Shown here piece after piece: positions 36,711 through 44,499 of a stretch of DNA of 64,000 nucleotides. Positions within the stretch are counted from its first letter, which is position 1; each line of letters opens with the position of its first letter. A program made the position numbers and the translations under genes. This stretch comes from an uncultured Eubacterium sp. (GTDB lineage Bacteria > Bacillota > Clostridia > Oscillospirales > Acutalibacteraceae): the NCBI GenBank assembly GCA_910577195.1, contig CAJTLP010000002.1:310001-374000 (forward strand), given 5' to 3'. The notes under the pieces are model-generated. The model was not told where the DNA came from. It was given only the letters and a program-made list of their open reading frames with translations, and did not search any database.

Positions 36711-37209
36711 CAAAGTACCATCCTTTCAGAGATTTTTTTAGTTGTTCACGTGCTCTTGTAAGCCGTACAGTGACTGCAGATTCAGTGATATTTAAGATGT
36801 TTGCAATATCCTTTGCCTTCATTTCCTGATAGTAAAACAGCAGGATAACCTCCTTGTATTTCGGCTTCAGGCTACAAACCGCATTTATAACCGTATCATC
36901 AAAGACCTTATCATAATACGGTGTGTTCTTATCCATTTCCGTGAGTGCAAAAAGCTTTTTATATTCCTTTTTCCTGCGCTGTGATTTACATTCATTCACA
37001 GCGATTGAGGTAAGCCATGTTTTTATATTGGCTTCACCGCGAAATTTATCTATGTTTCTGTAGGCCTTTATAAATGTTTCCTGCACGGCATCTTCAGCAG
37101 AATGATAATCGTGCAGATACAGGAAGCACAGACGCAGAAGATTGTCACCATAGTGATTTACAAGAGTGTTTATGTCAAATTCGTTTTTCGGTACCGAACT
37201 GTTTAACAT
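36703..37209 (-). CDS. ECF-type RNA polymerase sigma factor
   Basis: A 168-residue sigma factor. Region 2 has LLRLCFLYLHDYHSAEDAVQETFIKAYRNIDKF and IKTWLTSIAVNECKS; region 4 has LKPKYKEVILLFYYQEMKAKDIANIL with the recognition helix TESAVTVRLTRAREQL. An ATG six codons upstream (37227) covers the ribosome binding site itself; AAGGAGGT lies 6 bases before the ATG at 37209, which is therefore the start. The target regulon is unknown; autoregulation with the anti-sigma gene is expected for the family. Confidence 0.9.
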   Translation of the reverse strand: MLNSSVPKNEFDINTLVNHYGDNLLRLCFLYLHDYHSAEDAVQETFIKAYRNIDKFRGEANIKTWLTSIAVNECKSQRRKKEYKKLFALTEMDKNTPYYDKVFDDTVINAVCSLKPKYKEVILLFYYQEMKAKDIANILNITESAVTVRLTRAREQLKKSLKGWYFDE

Positions 37210-37270
37210 AGATTTACCTCCTTTCAACTATTAGACGCAGTTCATCTTCAAAACCCTACAATTTTTTATA

Positions 37271-37299
37271 ATTATACGATGCTTTAAAAATGAATACAA
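37271..37299 (-). promoter_or_regulatory. Vegetative promoter of the sigma/anti-sigma unit
   Basis: On the minus strand TTGTAT (37294-37299) and TATAAT (37271-37276) are spaced by 17 bases, about 60 bases before the sigma gene. A divergent -10-like TATAAT for the two-component system lies at 37329-37334 on the plus strand with a poor -35, so both operons start within this gap. Confidence 0.6.
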
Positions 37300-37353
37300 T
37301 AATTGCGTTGGAATTATAATTATGGTATTATAATTTTATCCGGAGGTGAAACT

Positions 37354-38016
37354 ATGAGCAAAAGAATTTTTATACTTGAGGATGATATCTTTCTTCGTGA
37401 CGGACTGTGTGATATGCTGCAAAAGGAAGGCTATATAACTGTAAGTGCCTGCACCTGCAAGGAGGCGCAGGAAATCATTGACAGTACCGGCTTTAATCTG
37501 ATTATTTTTGATGTAATGCTGCCGGACGGCAACGGCTTTGATTTGTGCAGTAAGCTGAGGGAGTCAGGCTGCGGCACGCCGATACTTTTTCTTACAGCCT
37601 GTGACGATGAAATCCAGATTGTAAGGGGTCTTGACTGCGGTGCAGATGATTATGTCACCAAACCGTTTAAGCTGCTTGAACTGTTGTCACGTGTGCGTGC
37701 ATTGATGCGGAGGAATTCAGGTTCAACCTTTAAAAGCCGTGATATAACAATTGATATGGAAAATATGACTGTGAAGAAAAACGGTGAAAATATTTTTGTC
37801 ACTCCCACTGAATTTCAGATTTTATCCATTCTTATACGCAATAACGGTGTGATTGTTACAAGAGGTACACTCCTGCAAAATATATGGGATGATAATGACA
37901 GCTTTATTGATGACAACACGCTTTCTGTTCACGTAAGCCGTCTGCGTGAAAAAATAGGTGCAAAGCATATTGTCACCATTCGCGGTATCGGCTACAGGTG
38001 GGAGGAGCAGCAATGA
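37354..38016 (+). CDS. OmpR-family response regulator
   Basis: A 220-residue regulator with receiver domain (phospho-acceptor Asp53 in IIFDVMLPDG, acidic pocket LEDD at the start, TKPF Lys) and a winged-helix output domain (TPTEFQILSILI, SVHVSRLREKIG, IRGIGYRW). An in-frame codon at 37303 is upstream of CGGAGGTG, so the ATG at 37354 is the start. It overlaps its kinase gene by 4 bases (ATGA). Confidence 0.93.
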   Translation: MSKRIFILEDDIFLRDGLCDMLQKEGYITVSACTCKEAQEIIDSTGFNLIIFDVMLPDGNGFDLCSKLRESGCGTPILFLTACDDEIQIVRGLDCGADDYVTKPFKLLELLSRVRALMRRNSGSTFKSRDITIDMENMTVKKNGENIFVTPTEFQILSILIRNNGVIVTRGTLLQNIWDDNDSFIDDNTLSVHVSRLREKIGAKHIVTIRGIGYRWEEQQ

Positions 38017-38918
38017 TCACTCTTGAAATTGTGCTGCTTGCTGTGGCTGCGGTTTCCGTGATCATATGTACAGGATTAATCATTTCTCATATCAGGCAGA
38101 AGAAAAAAATATCCGCCCTCACAAGCAGTATCAACGATTTTATTGAAAAGGGGATACTGACTCAATTCAGTGTGTCGGATAATCACTTTGCCAATCTTCA
38201 AAACAGTGTGGCAGACCTTGAAAATATAATCCGACTTGAAAAAAGCAATACCTTAATTGAAACAAAGAAAAATACGGAGTTTATTTCCGATATATCACAC
38301 CAGCTGAAAACACCGCTGGCAGGCTTAAGGCTTTACTGTGAAATGGATTATTCTGATAATCCGACGGAGTATACTAAAAAAGAGCTGCAGCTGATTGAAA
38401 GAATGGAAAATCTGATTCAAAGGTTGCTGCGGCTTGAAAAAATCAAATCCGATTCCTATGTTATGGATTTTAAGGTTTGGGAAGTCCGTGATATTGTGCG
38501 TGAAATGATGTCAGAATTTTATCATCTTTTTCCTGATAAAAAATACAGTATTGTCGGAAGCAGTGAGCTGAGATGTGATAAAAGCTGGCTTTCTGAGGCG
38601 ATAGGAAATGTGGTTAAAAATGCCAGCGAGCATACACCTGCAGAAGGAATCGTTACTGTGAAAATTGAAAATAGCCACCATTCAACGATTATTGAAATAA
38701 ATGATAACGGAGGAGGAATGGATGAAAAGGATATTCCTAATCTTTTTACACGATTTTTCAGCACCGGCAATCCTGCTCCGGGCAGTGCAGGCATAGGGCT
38801 TGCCATAACAAAGGCAATTGTAGAAAAGCATCACGGTATTATAAATGCTGAAAATAAGAACGACGGATTGTCTGTGATTATGTGCTTTCCTCATATTGAC
38901 GGATATATTACTATATAA
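38013..38918 (+). CDS. Sensor histidine kinase with a minimal sensor region
   Basis: A 301-residue kinase. A single membrane segment spans about residues 4-24, with almost nothing outside, followed by a coiled linker. The phospho-His is His96 in DISHQLKTPLAG. The N box is IGNVVKNASEH, the G1 box is DNGGGMD and the G2 box is GSAGIGLAITKAIVE. With no extracellular domain, the signal must arise in the membrane or from a partner protein. The final HGI and VIMCFP strands complete the ATPase fold. Coupled translationally to the regulator. Confidence 0.92.
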   Translation: MITLEIVLLAVAAVSVIICTGLIISHIRQKKKISALTSSINDFIEKGILTQFSVSDNHFANLQNSVADLENIIRLEKSNTLIETKKNTEFISDISHQLKTPLAGLRLYCEMDYSDNPTEYTKKELQLIERMENLIQRLLRLEKIKSDSYVMDFKVWEVRDIVREMMSEFYHLFPDKKYSIVGSSELRCDKSWLSEAIGNVVKNASEHTPAEGIVTVKIENSHHSTIIEINDNGGGMDEKDIPNLFTRFFSTGNPAPGSAGIGLAITKAIVEKHHGIINAENKNDGLSVIMCFPHIDGYITI

Positions 38919-38963
38919 AAAATCACACTGCAAAACTATTTCAGTCAGGCAGTGTGATTTTTT
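38917..38963. terminator. Bidirectional terminator after the two-component system
   Basis: A perfect 15-bp stem: AAAAAATCACACTGC (38917-38931) pairs with GCAGTGTGATTTTTT (38949-38963), loop of 17 bases. The stop codons of the kinase gene and of the convergent small gene both touch it. Confidence 0.9.
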
Positions 38964-39219
38964 ATAATTTGTTTTCTTCCTGATATTCCTTTGAAAATTC
39001 CGTATTCAGCTGGTCAGGAATCGGAACACCCATTTCCGTTGTGTTATCAGGCTGCACAGTCGGATTATATGCCCAGCTGCTGTAACGGTTGGTAAGCTCA
39101 GGGTCAAGCTCATATTTTTCCTTATAATTTTTCTTATGCTTATGCGTTTTAGCAGGAACATTATAATTGTTAAGACTGTTTATGGTCTGCTGCGGTTCTT
39201 CCTTTTTATCCCTGTGCAT
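38962..39219 (-). CDS. Hypothetical hydrophilic protein, 85 residues
   Basis: Not recognised. It is very hydrophilic, rich in N, K, E, T, Q and Y (THKHKKNYKEKYELDPELTNRY), with no Cys, no signal peptide and no membrane segment, so it is probably disordered and cytoplasmic. An in-frame TTG at 39243 lies on top of a GGAGG and is discounted. The ATG at 39219 has a modest AGGA 5 bases ahead and overlaps the preceding small gene by 14 bases, arguing for coupled translation. Confidence 0.55.
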   Translation of the reverse strand: MHRDKKEEPQQTINSLNNYNVPAKTHKHKKNYKEKYELDPELTNRYSSWAYNPTVQPDNTTEMGVPIPDQLNTEFSKEYQEENKL

Positions 39220-39367
39220 TGTTTCCTGTTGTACCCTCCACAATTGCTTTTAAATCCTCAAGTGAATTGATTTTTGCACCGCTTTGAATAATGGACTCCT
39301 GCGTCATTTTTGGCAGTGCGTCAAAATATTGCTGCATCTGCGGTGTAAGATTAAACATATCCGGCAT
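39206..39367 (-). CDS. Small conserved-looking protein, 53 residues
   Basis: Begins MPDMFNLTPQMQQYFDALP, continues MTQESIIQSGAKINSLEDLK and ends EGTTGNNAQG. It is helical and acidic, without signal or membrane segment. The ALP...IQSG.KI.S...L pattern resembles short unannotated proteins of Clostridia, but I know of no function. AAAGGAG lies 8 bases before the ATG and is itself the 3' arm of a hairpin (39376-39406). Encoded 55 bases after hemW and overlapping the next small gene. Confidence 0.65.
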   Translation of the reverse strand: MPDMFNLTPQMQQYFDALPKMTQESIIQSGAKINSLEDLKAIVEGTTGNNAQG

Positions 39368-39375
39368 AGTAAAAA

Positions 39376-39406
39376 CTCCTTTCAGATTTATTTTATCCGA
39401 AAGGAG
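39376..39406 (-). promoter_or_regulatory. Hairpin that masks the ribosome binding site of the 53-residue gene
   Basis: On the minus strand CTCCTTTC pairs with GAAAGGAG across a 15-base loop; GAAAGGAG is the ribosome binding site of the following gene. TTTTTAC follows the hairpin, so it may also act as a weak hemW terminator. This is a possible translation switch. Confidence 0.55.
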
Positions 39407-39422
39407 CTTTTTTATTAATATT

Positions 39423-40451
39423 TTAAATCAGTTCACTTATTACAGTATTTGATACCAACATTCCTTCCTGCGTCAGGAATATGTTGTCATTATTTTCACC
39501 TAATAATCCCATTTTTATAAAATTACGGTAATCTTTTTTAATCAGTGATTTGTCTATTCCTTTGCTGAGCCTTAGGCCAAGCATAATTTTTTCTTCCTCA
39601 GTACCGCCGATTCCGTCGTAAATGATATTGAAATCCTTATCGTAATAGAATCGTTTTCCGCCCCATAGGGAATGTGCACTTGCTCCGATTCCGAGATATT
39701 CATCAAGCTCCCAGTATTTCAGATTGTGCCTGCTTTCATATCCCGGTTTAGCAAAGTTGCTTATTTCATATTGCTCAAAGCCGAGATTTTTTAATGCTTT
39801 AATTGTTTTCAGATACATATTGCAAACCGTGTCCTCGTCCGGAAGAGCAAGTCTGTCCTGTATTTCAAAAAATTTTGTATTTTCCTCAATTTTCAGCATA
39901 TAGGCACTGATGTGCGTAACATTCATTTTTTCAATGAATGCAAAGGTTTCATCAAGACTGTCAAGGGTCTGCTTAGGTGTGCCGAGCATAACGTCAAGAC
40001 TGATGTTTGTGATGCCTGCTTTTCGTGCATCGCTGACTGCCTTAGCAACCTCAGCTTGTCCTGCCACTCTGCCCAGTGCAAAGCGTTCCTCGTTTCTCGC
40101 ACTCTGCATACCTATGCTGATTCGGTTTACACCAAATTCGGCATATTTTTCAAAATCCTTTTCAAGATTTTTTGATGGATTGCATTCAACCGTTATTTCA
40201 CAGTCTTTGCTGACATCGAATTGGGCCTTTGATGCATGGATGATTTTTTCGATAAGTTCAGACTCGAGAATAGAAGGCGTTCCTCCGCCAAAATAGATTG
40301 TGTCAAAACTGCCGCTGTATTTTTTTATTTCATCGCAAAGCCTGCCAGTATATTTTTCAGCAAGCTCCTTTTCATATTTCACACTGTAAAAATCACAGTA
40401 AGGACATTTGGAACGGCAAAAAGGAATGTGAAAATACAAGCCGTTACTCAT
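39423..40451 (-). CDS. hemW: Radical SAM heme chaperone HemW
   Basis: A 342-residue radical SAM protein with the iron-sulfur motif CRSKCPYC (Cys12, 16, 19) followed by DF. In true HemN coproporphyrinogen dehydrogenases the fourth position is Cys, so this is the HemW type. FGGGTPS and ISIGMQS are the SAM-binding strands. HemW inserts heme into respiratory proteins; many annotations still call it coproporphyrinogen III oxidase. It lies 30 bases downstream of typA on the same strand. Confidence 0.9.
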   Translation of the reverse strand: MSNGLYFHIPFCRSKCPYCDFYSVKYEKELAEKYTGRLCDEIKKYSGSFDTIYFGGGTPSILESELIEKIIHASKAQFDVSKDCEITVECNPSKNLEKDFEKYAEFGVNRISIGMQSARNEERFALGRVAGQAEVAKAVSDARKAGITNISLDVMLGTPKQTLDSLDETFAFIEKMNVTHISAYMLKIEENTKFFEIQDRLALPDEDTVCNMYLKTIKALKNLGFEQYEISNFAKPGYESRHNLKYWELDEYLGIGASAHSLWGGKRFYYDKDFNIIYDGIGGTEEEKIMLGLRLSKGIDKSLIKKDYRNFIKMGLLGENNDNIFLTQEGMLVSNTVISELI

Positions 40452-40481
40452 ATAAAATCACACTCCTTTTGTAATGTAAAA

Positions 40482-42305
40482 TTATTTCTTTCTGCTCTCT
40501 GCTTTGAGACGAAGGGACTTATCAAGAATGGTTTTTCTCAGGCGGATTGACTTTGGTGTTACCTCAAGAAGCTCATCATCAGCCAGGAATTCCATACTCT
40601 GCTCCAATGAAAGCGTGGTAGGCGGAACAAGCTTGAGTGCCTCGTCCGAACCGCTGGCACGTGTATTGGTTACGTGCTTTTTCTTACAAACGTTGCAGAC
40701 GATATCCTCATCCTTTGCACATTCGCCGACAATCATTCCCTCGTAAACCTCAATACCGGGTCCTACGAAAAGTCTGCCCCTGTCCTGTGTGTTCCAAAGT
40801 CCATAGCCAGTGGTTGTGCCTGTTTCGTGAACAACGATTGAGCCGCGACTTCTCGTAGCGATATCGCCCTTGAATTCCTCATATCCAACAAAGAGCTGAT
40901 TCATAATGCCGTTGCCGTTGGTGTCTGTAAGGAATTCTGAACGGTAGCCGATAAGACCGCGTGACGGAATTTTGATTTCAAGGTGTGTCATACCGGTTGA
41001 GCGAGTGTCCATATTTTCAATCTCACCCTTGCGTGAGCAGAGCTTTTCCATAACTGCACCCACATATTCCTCAGGCACTTCAATGATAGCCAGCTCGACA
41101 GGCTCAAGGGTTCTTCCGTTCTCGTCCTTTTTCATAATAACCTGAGGACGTGATACCTGAAACTCATAATTTTCTCTTCTCATGGTTTCAATCAGAATTG
41201 AAAGATGAAGCTCGCCTCTGCCTGATACCTTAAAGGTGTCCATTGAGTCCGTTTCCTCAACTCTCATGGATACATTGGTTTCAACCTCCTTGAACAGTCT
41301 GTCACGGAGATTACGTGAGGTCACATACTTGCCCTCGCGGCCTGCAAACGGTGAATCATTTACAATGAAATTCATTGAGATAGTTGGCTCGTCAATTTTT
41401 ATGAAAGGCAATGGTTCAACACATTCAGGGTCGCAGGCAGTTTCACCGATGTTCAGGTCCGCAATACCTGAAACGCATACAAGATCACCGAACTTTGCCT
41501 CGCCGCAGTCAACTCTTTTAAGACCCTCAAATTGGTATATTTTTGAGAATTTTACATTCTCCTGTGTGCCGTCCTGTCTGCAGAGCACGTAAGGTGTATT
41601 CACCTTGATTGAGCCTCTCTCAACTCGGCCGACGCCGATACGTCCAACATAATCATCATATTCAAGTGATGAGAATAAAATCTGTGCAGGGCCCTCCATA
41701 TCACCGTCAGGTGACGGAATATGCTCTAAGATCGCATCAAGGAGAGGTCTCATATCACCCTCACGTACATCAGGGTCAGTGCTTGAATAACCGTCTCTTG
41801 CAGATGCGTAGATAACAGGGAATTCAATCTGCTCATCATCTGCGCCAAGTTCAATGAACAAATCGAGAACCTCGTCGATAACCTCCTCAGGTCTTGCACC
41901 CTCACGGTCAACCTTGTTTACAACAACCAGTGGCTTTTTATGTAAGCCCAAAGCCTTTTTCAGTACAAAGCGTGTCTGCGGCATACAGCCCTCAAATGCG
42001 TCAACGAGCAGCAATACACCGTCAACCATTGTTAAGATACGCTCAACCTCACCGCCGAAGTCAGCGTGGCCGGGTGTGTCAACAATATTTATCTTTGTGT
42101 CCTTATAGTGGATAGAGGTGTTTTTTGAAAGGATGGTAATTCCTCTTTCTCTTTCAAGGTCGTTGGAGTCCATTACTCTTTCTGCAACCTCTTCATTGTC
42201 ACGGAAAATACCGCTCTGGTGCAGCATCTCATCAACAAGTGTTGTTTTACCGTGATCAACGTGGGCTATAATTGCTATGTTTTTTATATCGTTTCTCTTG
42301 CTCAA
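40482..42305 (-). CDS. typA: Ribosome-associated GTPase TypA/BipA
   Basis: A 607-residue translational GTPase with AHVDHGKTTL (G1), DTPGHADFGGEVERIL (G3), NKVDREGARP (G4), and EF-G-like domains III and V (SGRGELHLSILIE, VEVPEEYVGAVMEKL region). TypA binds 70S ribosomes and helps 50S assembly and stress growth. The start is TTG: GAGGGTGATGAG precedes it, and the only nearby ATG is out of frame and stops at once. Full family length. Confidence 0.95.
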   Translation of the reverse strand: MSKRNDIKNIAIIAHVDHGKTTLVDEMLHQSGIFRDNEEVAERVMDSNDLERERGITILSKNTSIHYKDTKINIVDTPGHADFGGEVERILTMVDGVLLLVDAFEGCMPQTRFVLKKALGLHKKPLVVVNKVDREGARPEEVIDEVLDLFIELGADDEQIEFPVIYASARDGYSSTDPDVREGDMRPLLDAILEHIPSPDGDMEGPAQILFSSLEYDDYVGRIGVGRVERGSIKVNTPYVLCRQDGTQENVKFSKIYQFEGLKRVDCGEAKFGDLVCVSGIADLNIGETACDPECVEPLPFIKIDEPTISMNFIVNDSPFAGREGKYVTSRNLRDRLFKEVETNVSMRVEETDSMDTFKVSGRGELHLSILIETMRRENYEFQVSRPQVIMKKDENGRTLEPVELAIIEVPEEYVGAVMEKLCSRKGEIENMDTRSTGMTHLEIKIPSRGLIGYRSEFLTDTNGNGIMNQLFVGYEEFKGDIATRSRGSIVVHETGTTTGYGLWNTQDRGRLFVGPGIEVYEGMIVGECAKDEDIVCNVCKKKHVTNTRASGSDEALKLVPPTTLSLEQSMEFLADDELLEVTPKSIRLRKTILDKSLRLKAESRKK

Positions 42306-42350
42306 CTCATCACCCTCAATTTAAATCTGTTATATAAAATAATCGTTTGT

Positions 42351-42379
42351 ATTTTACCACTTAGCCGGACGCTTGGCAA
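42351..42379 (-). promoter_or_regulatory. Promoter of typA-hemW
   Basis: On the minus strand TTGCCA (42374-42379) and TAAAAT (42351-42356) with a 17-base spacer, about 40 bases before the TTG start. Confidence 0.65.
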
Positions 42380-42417
42380 GTGTTTATGTCCGACTTTTGG
42401 AAAAAGAGACAATTTGC

Positions 42418-42446
42418 TTTACAAATTACTGTTATTTTGATAAAAT
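42418..42446 (+). promoter_or_regulatory. Promoter of the DUF4091 gene
   Basis: TTTACA (42418-42423) and TAAAAT (42441-42446) with a 17-base spacer, about 40 bases before the ATG at 42494. Confidence 0.65.
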
Positions 42447-42493
42447 CAAGATAACTCAGTAAATAAATTTATAAGTAATTACGGAGCATTGAT

Positions 42494-44104
42494 ATGAAAG
42501 AATTTTTTATTGCATCTTCACTTGAGAAGATTTTTCCGAACAGCAGAGATATTGCAGAGCTTGAAAGAATGTCTATGCTGAAAAATGAGAGGAAGGCATT
42601 TCAGCTCGTTTTCAGAGTAAAAAAGGGAGACAGTATTTCCTTTGATGTGGAATCTGCACTTTTTGAATATATGAATTTTTCCGTTGTCAAAATGATTAAG
42701 GGCGGTTATGTTAAGGACAAAAACGCTGATGATTATTATATTGAAGAGCCACACGAGTATTACCCTGATTTGCTTGTGCCGATGAATGGCACCTGTTTTA
42801 CTGCACTTGAGGACGGACTGAACTGCGTGTGGGTACAGATTGCAGGTGATGCTCTGCCTGCAGGAAATTACAACATCTGTATAAAATACGGTGATGAGGA
42901 ATGCAGTATCGAAGTTCGTGTTATTGATGCGCAGCTGCCAAAGCAGTCTTTGATTTATACCAACTGGTTTCATACGGACTGTCTTATGAGTGTATACGGC
43001 TTTGAAGCATTTTCAGACGAGTACTGGGAAACGGTTGAAAAGTTCCTGCACCATGCAGCTGATTATGGTATGAACTGCGTTCTTACTCCTCTCTTTACAC
43101 CCCCTCTTGATACGAAGGTCGGCGGCGAACGTCCGACAGTTCAGCTGGTTGATGTTAAGGTCGTGGGCAAAAATGAATACAGCTTTGCATTTGATAAGCT
43201 TGATAAATGGCTTGAAATGTGTGACCGCTGTAATATTGAATATTACGAAATGAGCCACTTGTTCACACAGTGGGGAGCACGTCACGCACCGAAGATTATA
43301 GCAGAAAAGAATGGGGTTAAGAAACGTATCTTCGGCTGGAGAACAAGGGCATGCGGTAAAAGATACCGTTTGTTTATAGAGCAGTTTGCAAAGGCAATTA
43401 CAAAATATATTGATGAAAAGGGTATACGTGAAAGATGCCTTTTCCATGTATCTGACGAGCCTGCCACTTCCATGAAAAGAGCTTATTCAAAGGCTGCGAA
43501 AATAGTCAGAGACAACTTCAAAGGTTTTAAAATCATTGATGCACTGTCCTCATTCGATTTTTATAAAAACGGACTGATTGAACAGCCGATACCTGCAAAT
43601 GATCATATTGAGCCGTTTATCGGTAATGTGCCGGAGCTTTGGACCTATTATTGCTGTGCGCAGGGCAGTAAGTATGTTTCGAACCGATTTTTTGCAATGC
43701 CGTCTGAACGTAACCGAGTACTCGGTCTCCAGCTGTATAAATTCAATGTTAAAGGCTTTTTGCACTGGGGATATAATTTCTACTATACGCAGTATTCAAA
43801 GGCAATTATCAATCCCTTTGAGGTTTCGGATGCAGGCGGTAAGTTCCAGTCAGGTGACAGCTTTGTTGTTTATCCCGGTGAAAACAGGGAGCCGCTCGAT
43901 TCTCTCAGACTTCATGTATTTTATGATGCCTTTCAGGATATGCTTGCTCTGCAGCTGCTTGAAAGCAAAATCGGATATGAGAAAACACTCGCACTTGTTG
44001 AACAGGGACTTGAAAAGCCATTGTCCTTTACGGAATATCCTCACGATGCACGCTGGCTTGAAAATGTGCGTGAGCGTGTAAATGCTGCAATAGCAGAGAG
44101 TTAA
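42494..44104 (+). CDS. DUF4091 family protein, putative glycoside hydrolase
   Basis: A 536-residue cytoplasmic protein (no signal peptide). A beta-rich N-terminal domain (about 1-150) is followed by a barrel-like domain containing LIYTNWFHTDCL, YGMNCVLTPLF, and the motif RCLFHVSDEPATSMK near residue 320. The DUF4091 family is distantly related to GH123 beta-N-acetylgalactosaminidases, in which an Asp-Glu pair (here SDEP) serves catalysis. Substrate unknown; an intracellular glycosidase acting on imported amino-sugar glycans is reasonable inference. CGGAGCATTGAT precedes the ATG. A monocistronic unit with its own promoter. Confidence 0.82.
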   Translation: MKEFFIASSLEKIFPNSRDIAELERMSMLKNERKAFQLVFRVKKGDSISFDVESALFEYMNFSVVKMIKGGYVKDKNADDYYIEEPHEYYPDLLVPMNGTCFTALEDGLNCVWVQIAGDALPAGNYNICIKYGDEECSIEVRVIDAQLPKQSLIYTNWFHTDCLMSVYGFEAFSDEYWETVEKFLHHAADYGMNCVLTPLFTPPLDTKVGGERPTVQLVDVKVVGKNEYSFAFDKLDKWLEMCDRCNIEYYEMSHLFTQWGARHAPKIIAEKNGVKKRIFGWRTRACGKRYRLFIEQFAKAITKYIDEKGIRERCLFHVSDEPATSMKRAYSKAAKIVRDNFKGFKIIDALSSFDFYKNGLIEQPIPANDHIEPFIGNVPELWTYYCCAQGSKYVSNRFFAMPSERNRVLGLQLYKFNVKGFLHWGYNFYYTQYSKAIINPFEVSDAGGKFQSGDSFVVYPGENREPLDSLRLHVFYDAFQDMLALQLLESKIGYEKTLALVEQGLEKPLSFTEYPHDARWLENVRERVNAAIAES

Positions 44105-44120
44105 ACCGCACAATAATTAA

Positions 44121-44147
44121 AAAGCAGAAGGATTATCCTTCTGCTTT
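44121..44147 (+). terminator. Hairpin after the DUF4091 gene
   Basis: A 12-bp perfect stem AAAGCAGAAGGA/TCCTTCTGCTTT with loop TTA, 16 bases after the stop codon. The U-tract is short (CTTTGA), so termination may be partial. Confidence 0.7.
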
Positions 44148-44499
44148 GACTGCCGATAAAGTGGGCTGAAACACGCCATATTAAATAATTTAATAGTTAT
44201 ATGATAGATTTGTGGGGGCGGCGTTCACGACGACCCGTTTTAATCCGACAATCTTAAACGCCGCATAAACTTTAATGTTTATGCGGCGTTTGGCGTTTTT
44301 TGTCTTTTGCTCGGAGGCAGTACCTATGTACAGCTCCCACTCACAAAATACAAAATTCAGTTCCATTTCTCAACAGCCGTCAGCGTGTAGAAATTTGCAA
44401 TTTAACTTTTTCTACACGCTGAAAGCATAGCATTTGCTATGCTTTTTCGACAAGCTGAAGCATCGATGAGTTTACCATCGGTGCTTTTGCTTTTACAGG
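44148..44499. repeat. Hairpin-rich intergenic element, probable repeated sequence
   Basis: Between convergent genes. A GC-rich stretch near 44213-44240 (GGGGGCGGCGTTCACGACGA) stands out from the A+T-rich background and resembles short intergenic repeats of Oscillospiraceae. Four stem-loops follow: 44256-44291 (15-bp perfect, AAACGCCGCATAAAC arm), 44380-44422 (14-bp, TCAGCGTGTAGAAA arm), 44422-44445 (11-bp, AAAGCATAGCA arm) and 44458-44486 (11-bp, AAGCATCGATG arm). The last could end glnS on the minus strand. A 34-codon frame with GGAGG upstream spans 44326-44430. Confidence 0.5.
44326..44430 (+). CDS. Possible 34-residue peptide inside the hairpin-rich element
   Basis: ATG at 44326 with TCGGAGG 9 bases upstream; begins MYSSHSQNTKFSS and ends NFFYTLKA. 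Its last third is encoded by both arms of a 14-bp hairpin, which argues that the nucleotide structure rather than the peptide is conserved. No promoter seen. Given as a low-confidence alternative reading of the repeat. Confidence 0.2.
   Translation: MYSSHSQNTKFSSISQQPSACRNLQFNFFYTLKA

Noticed and set aside
44148..44499. A tRNA or rRNA fragment in the GC-rich intergenic block
   Set aside because: No cloverleaf arms, TTCGA loop or CCA end could be fitted to it.
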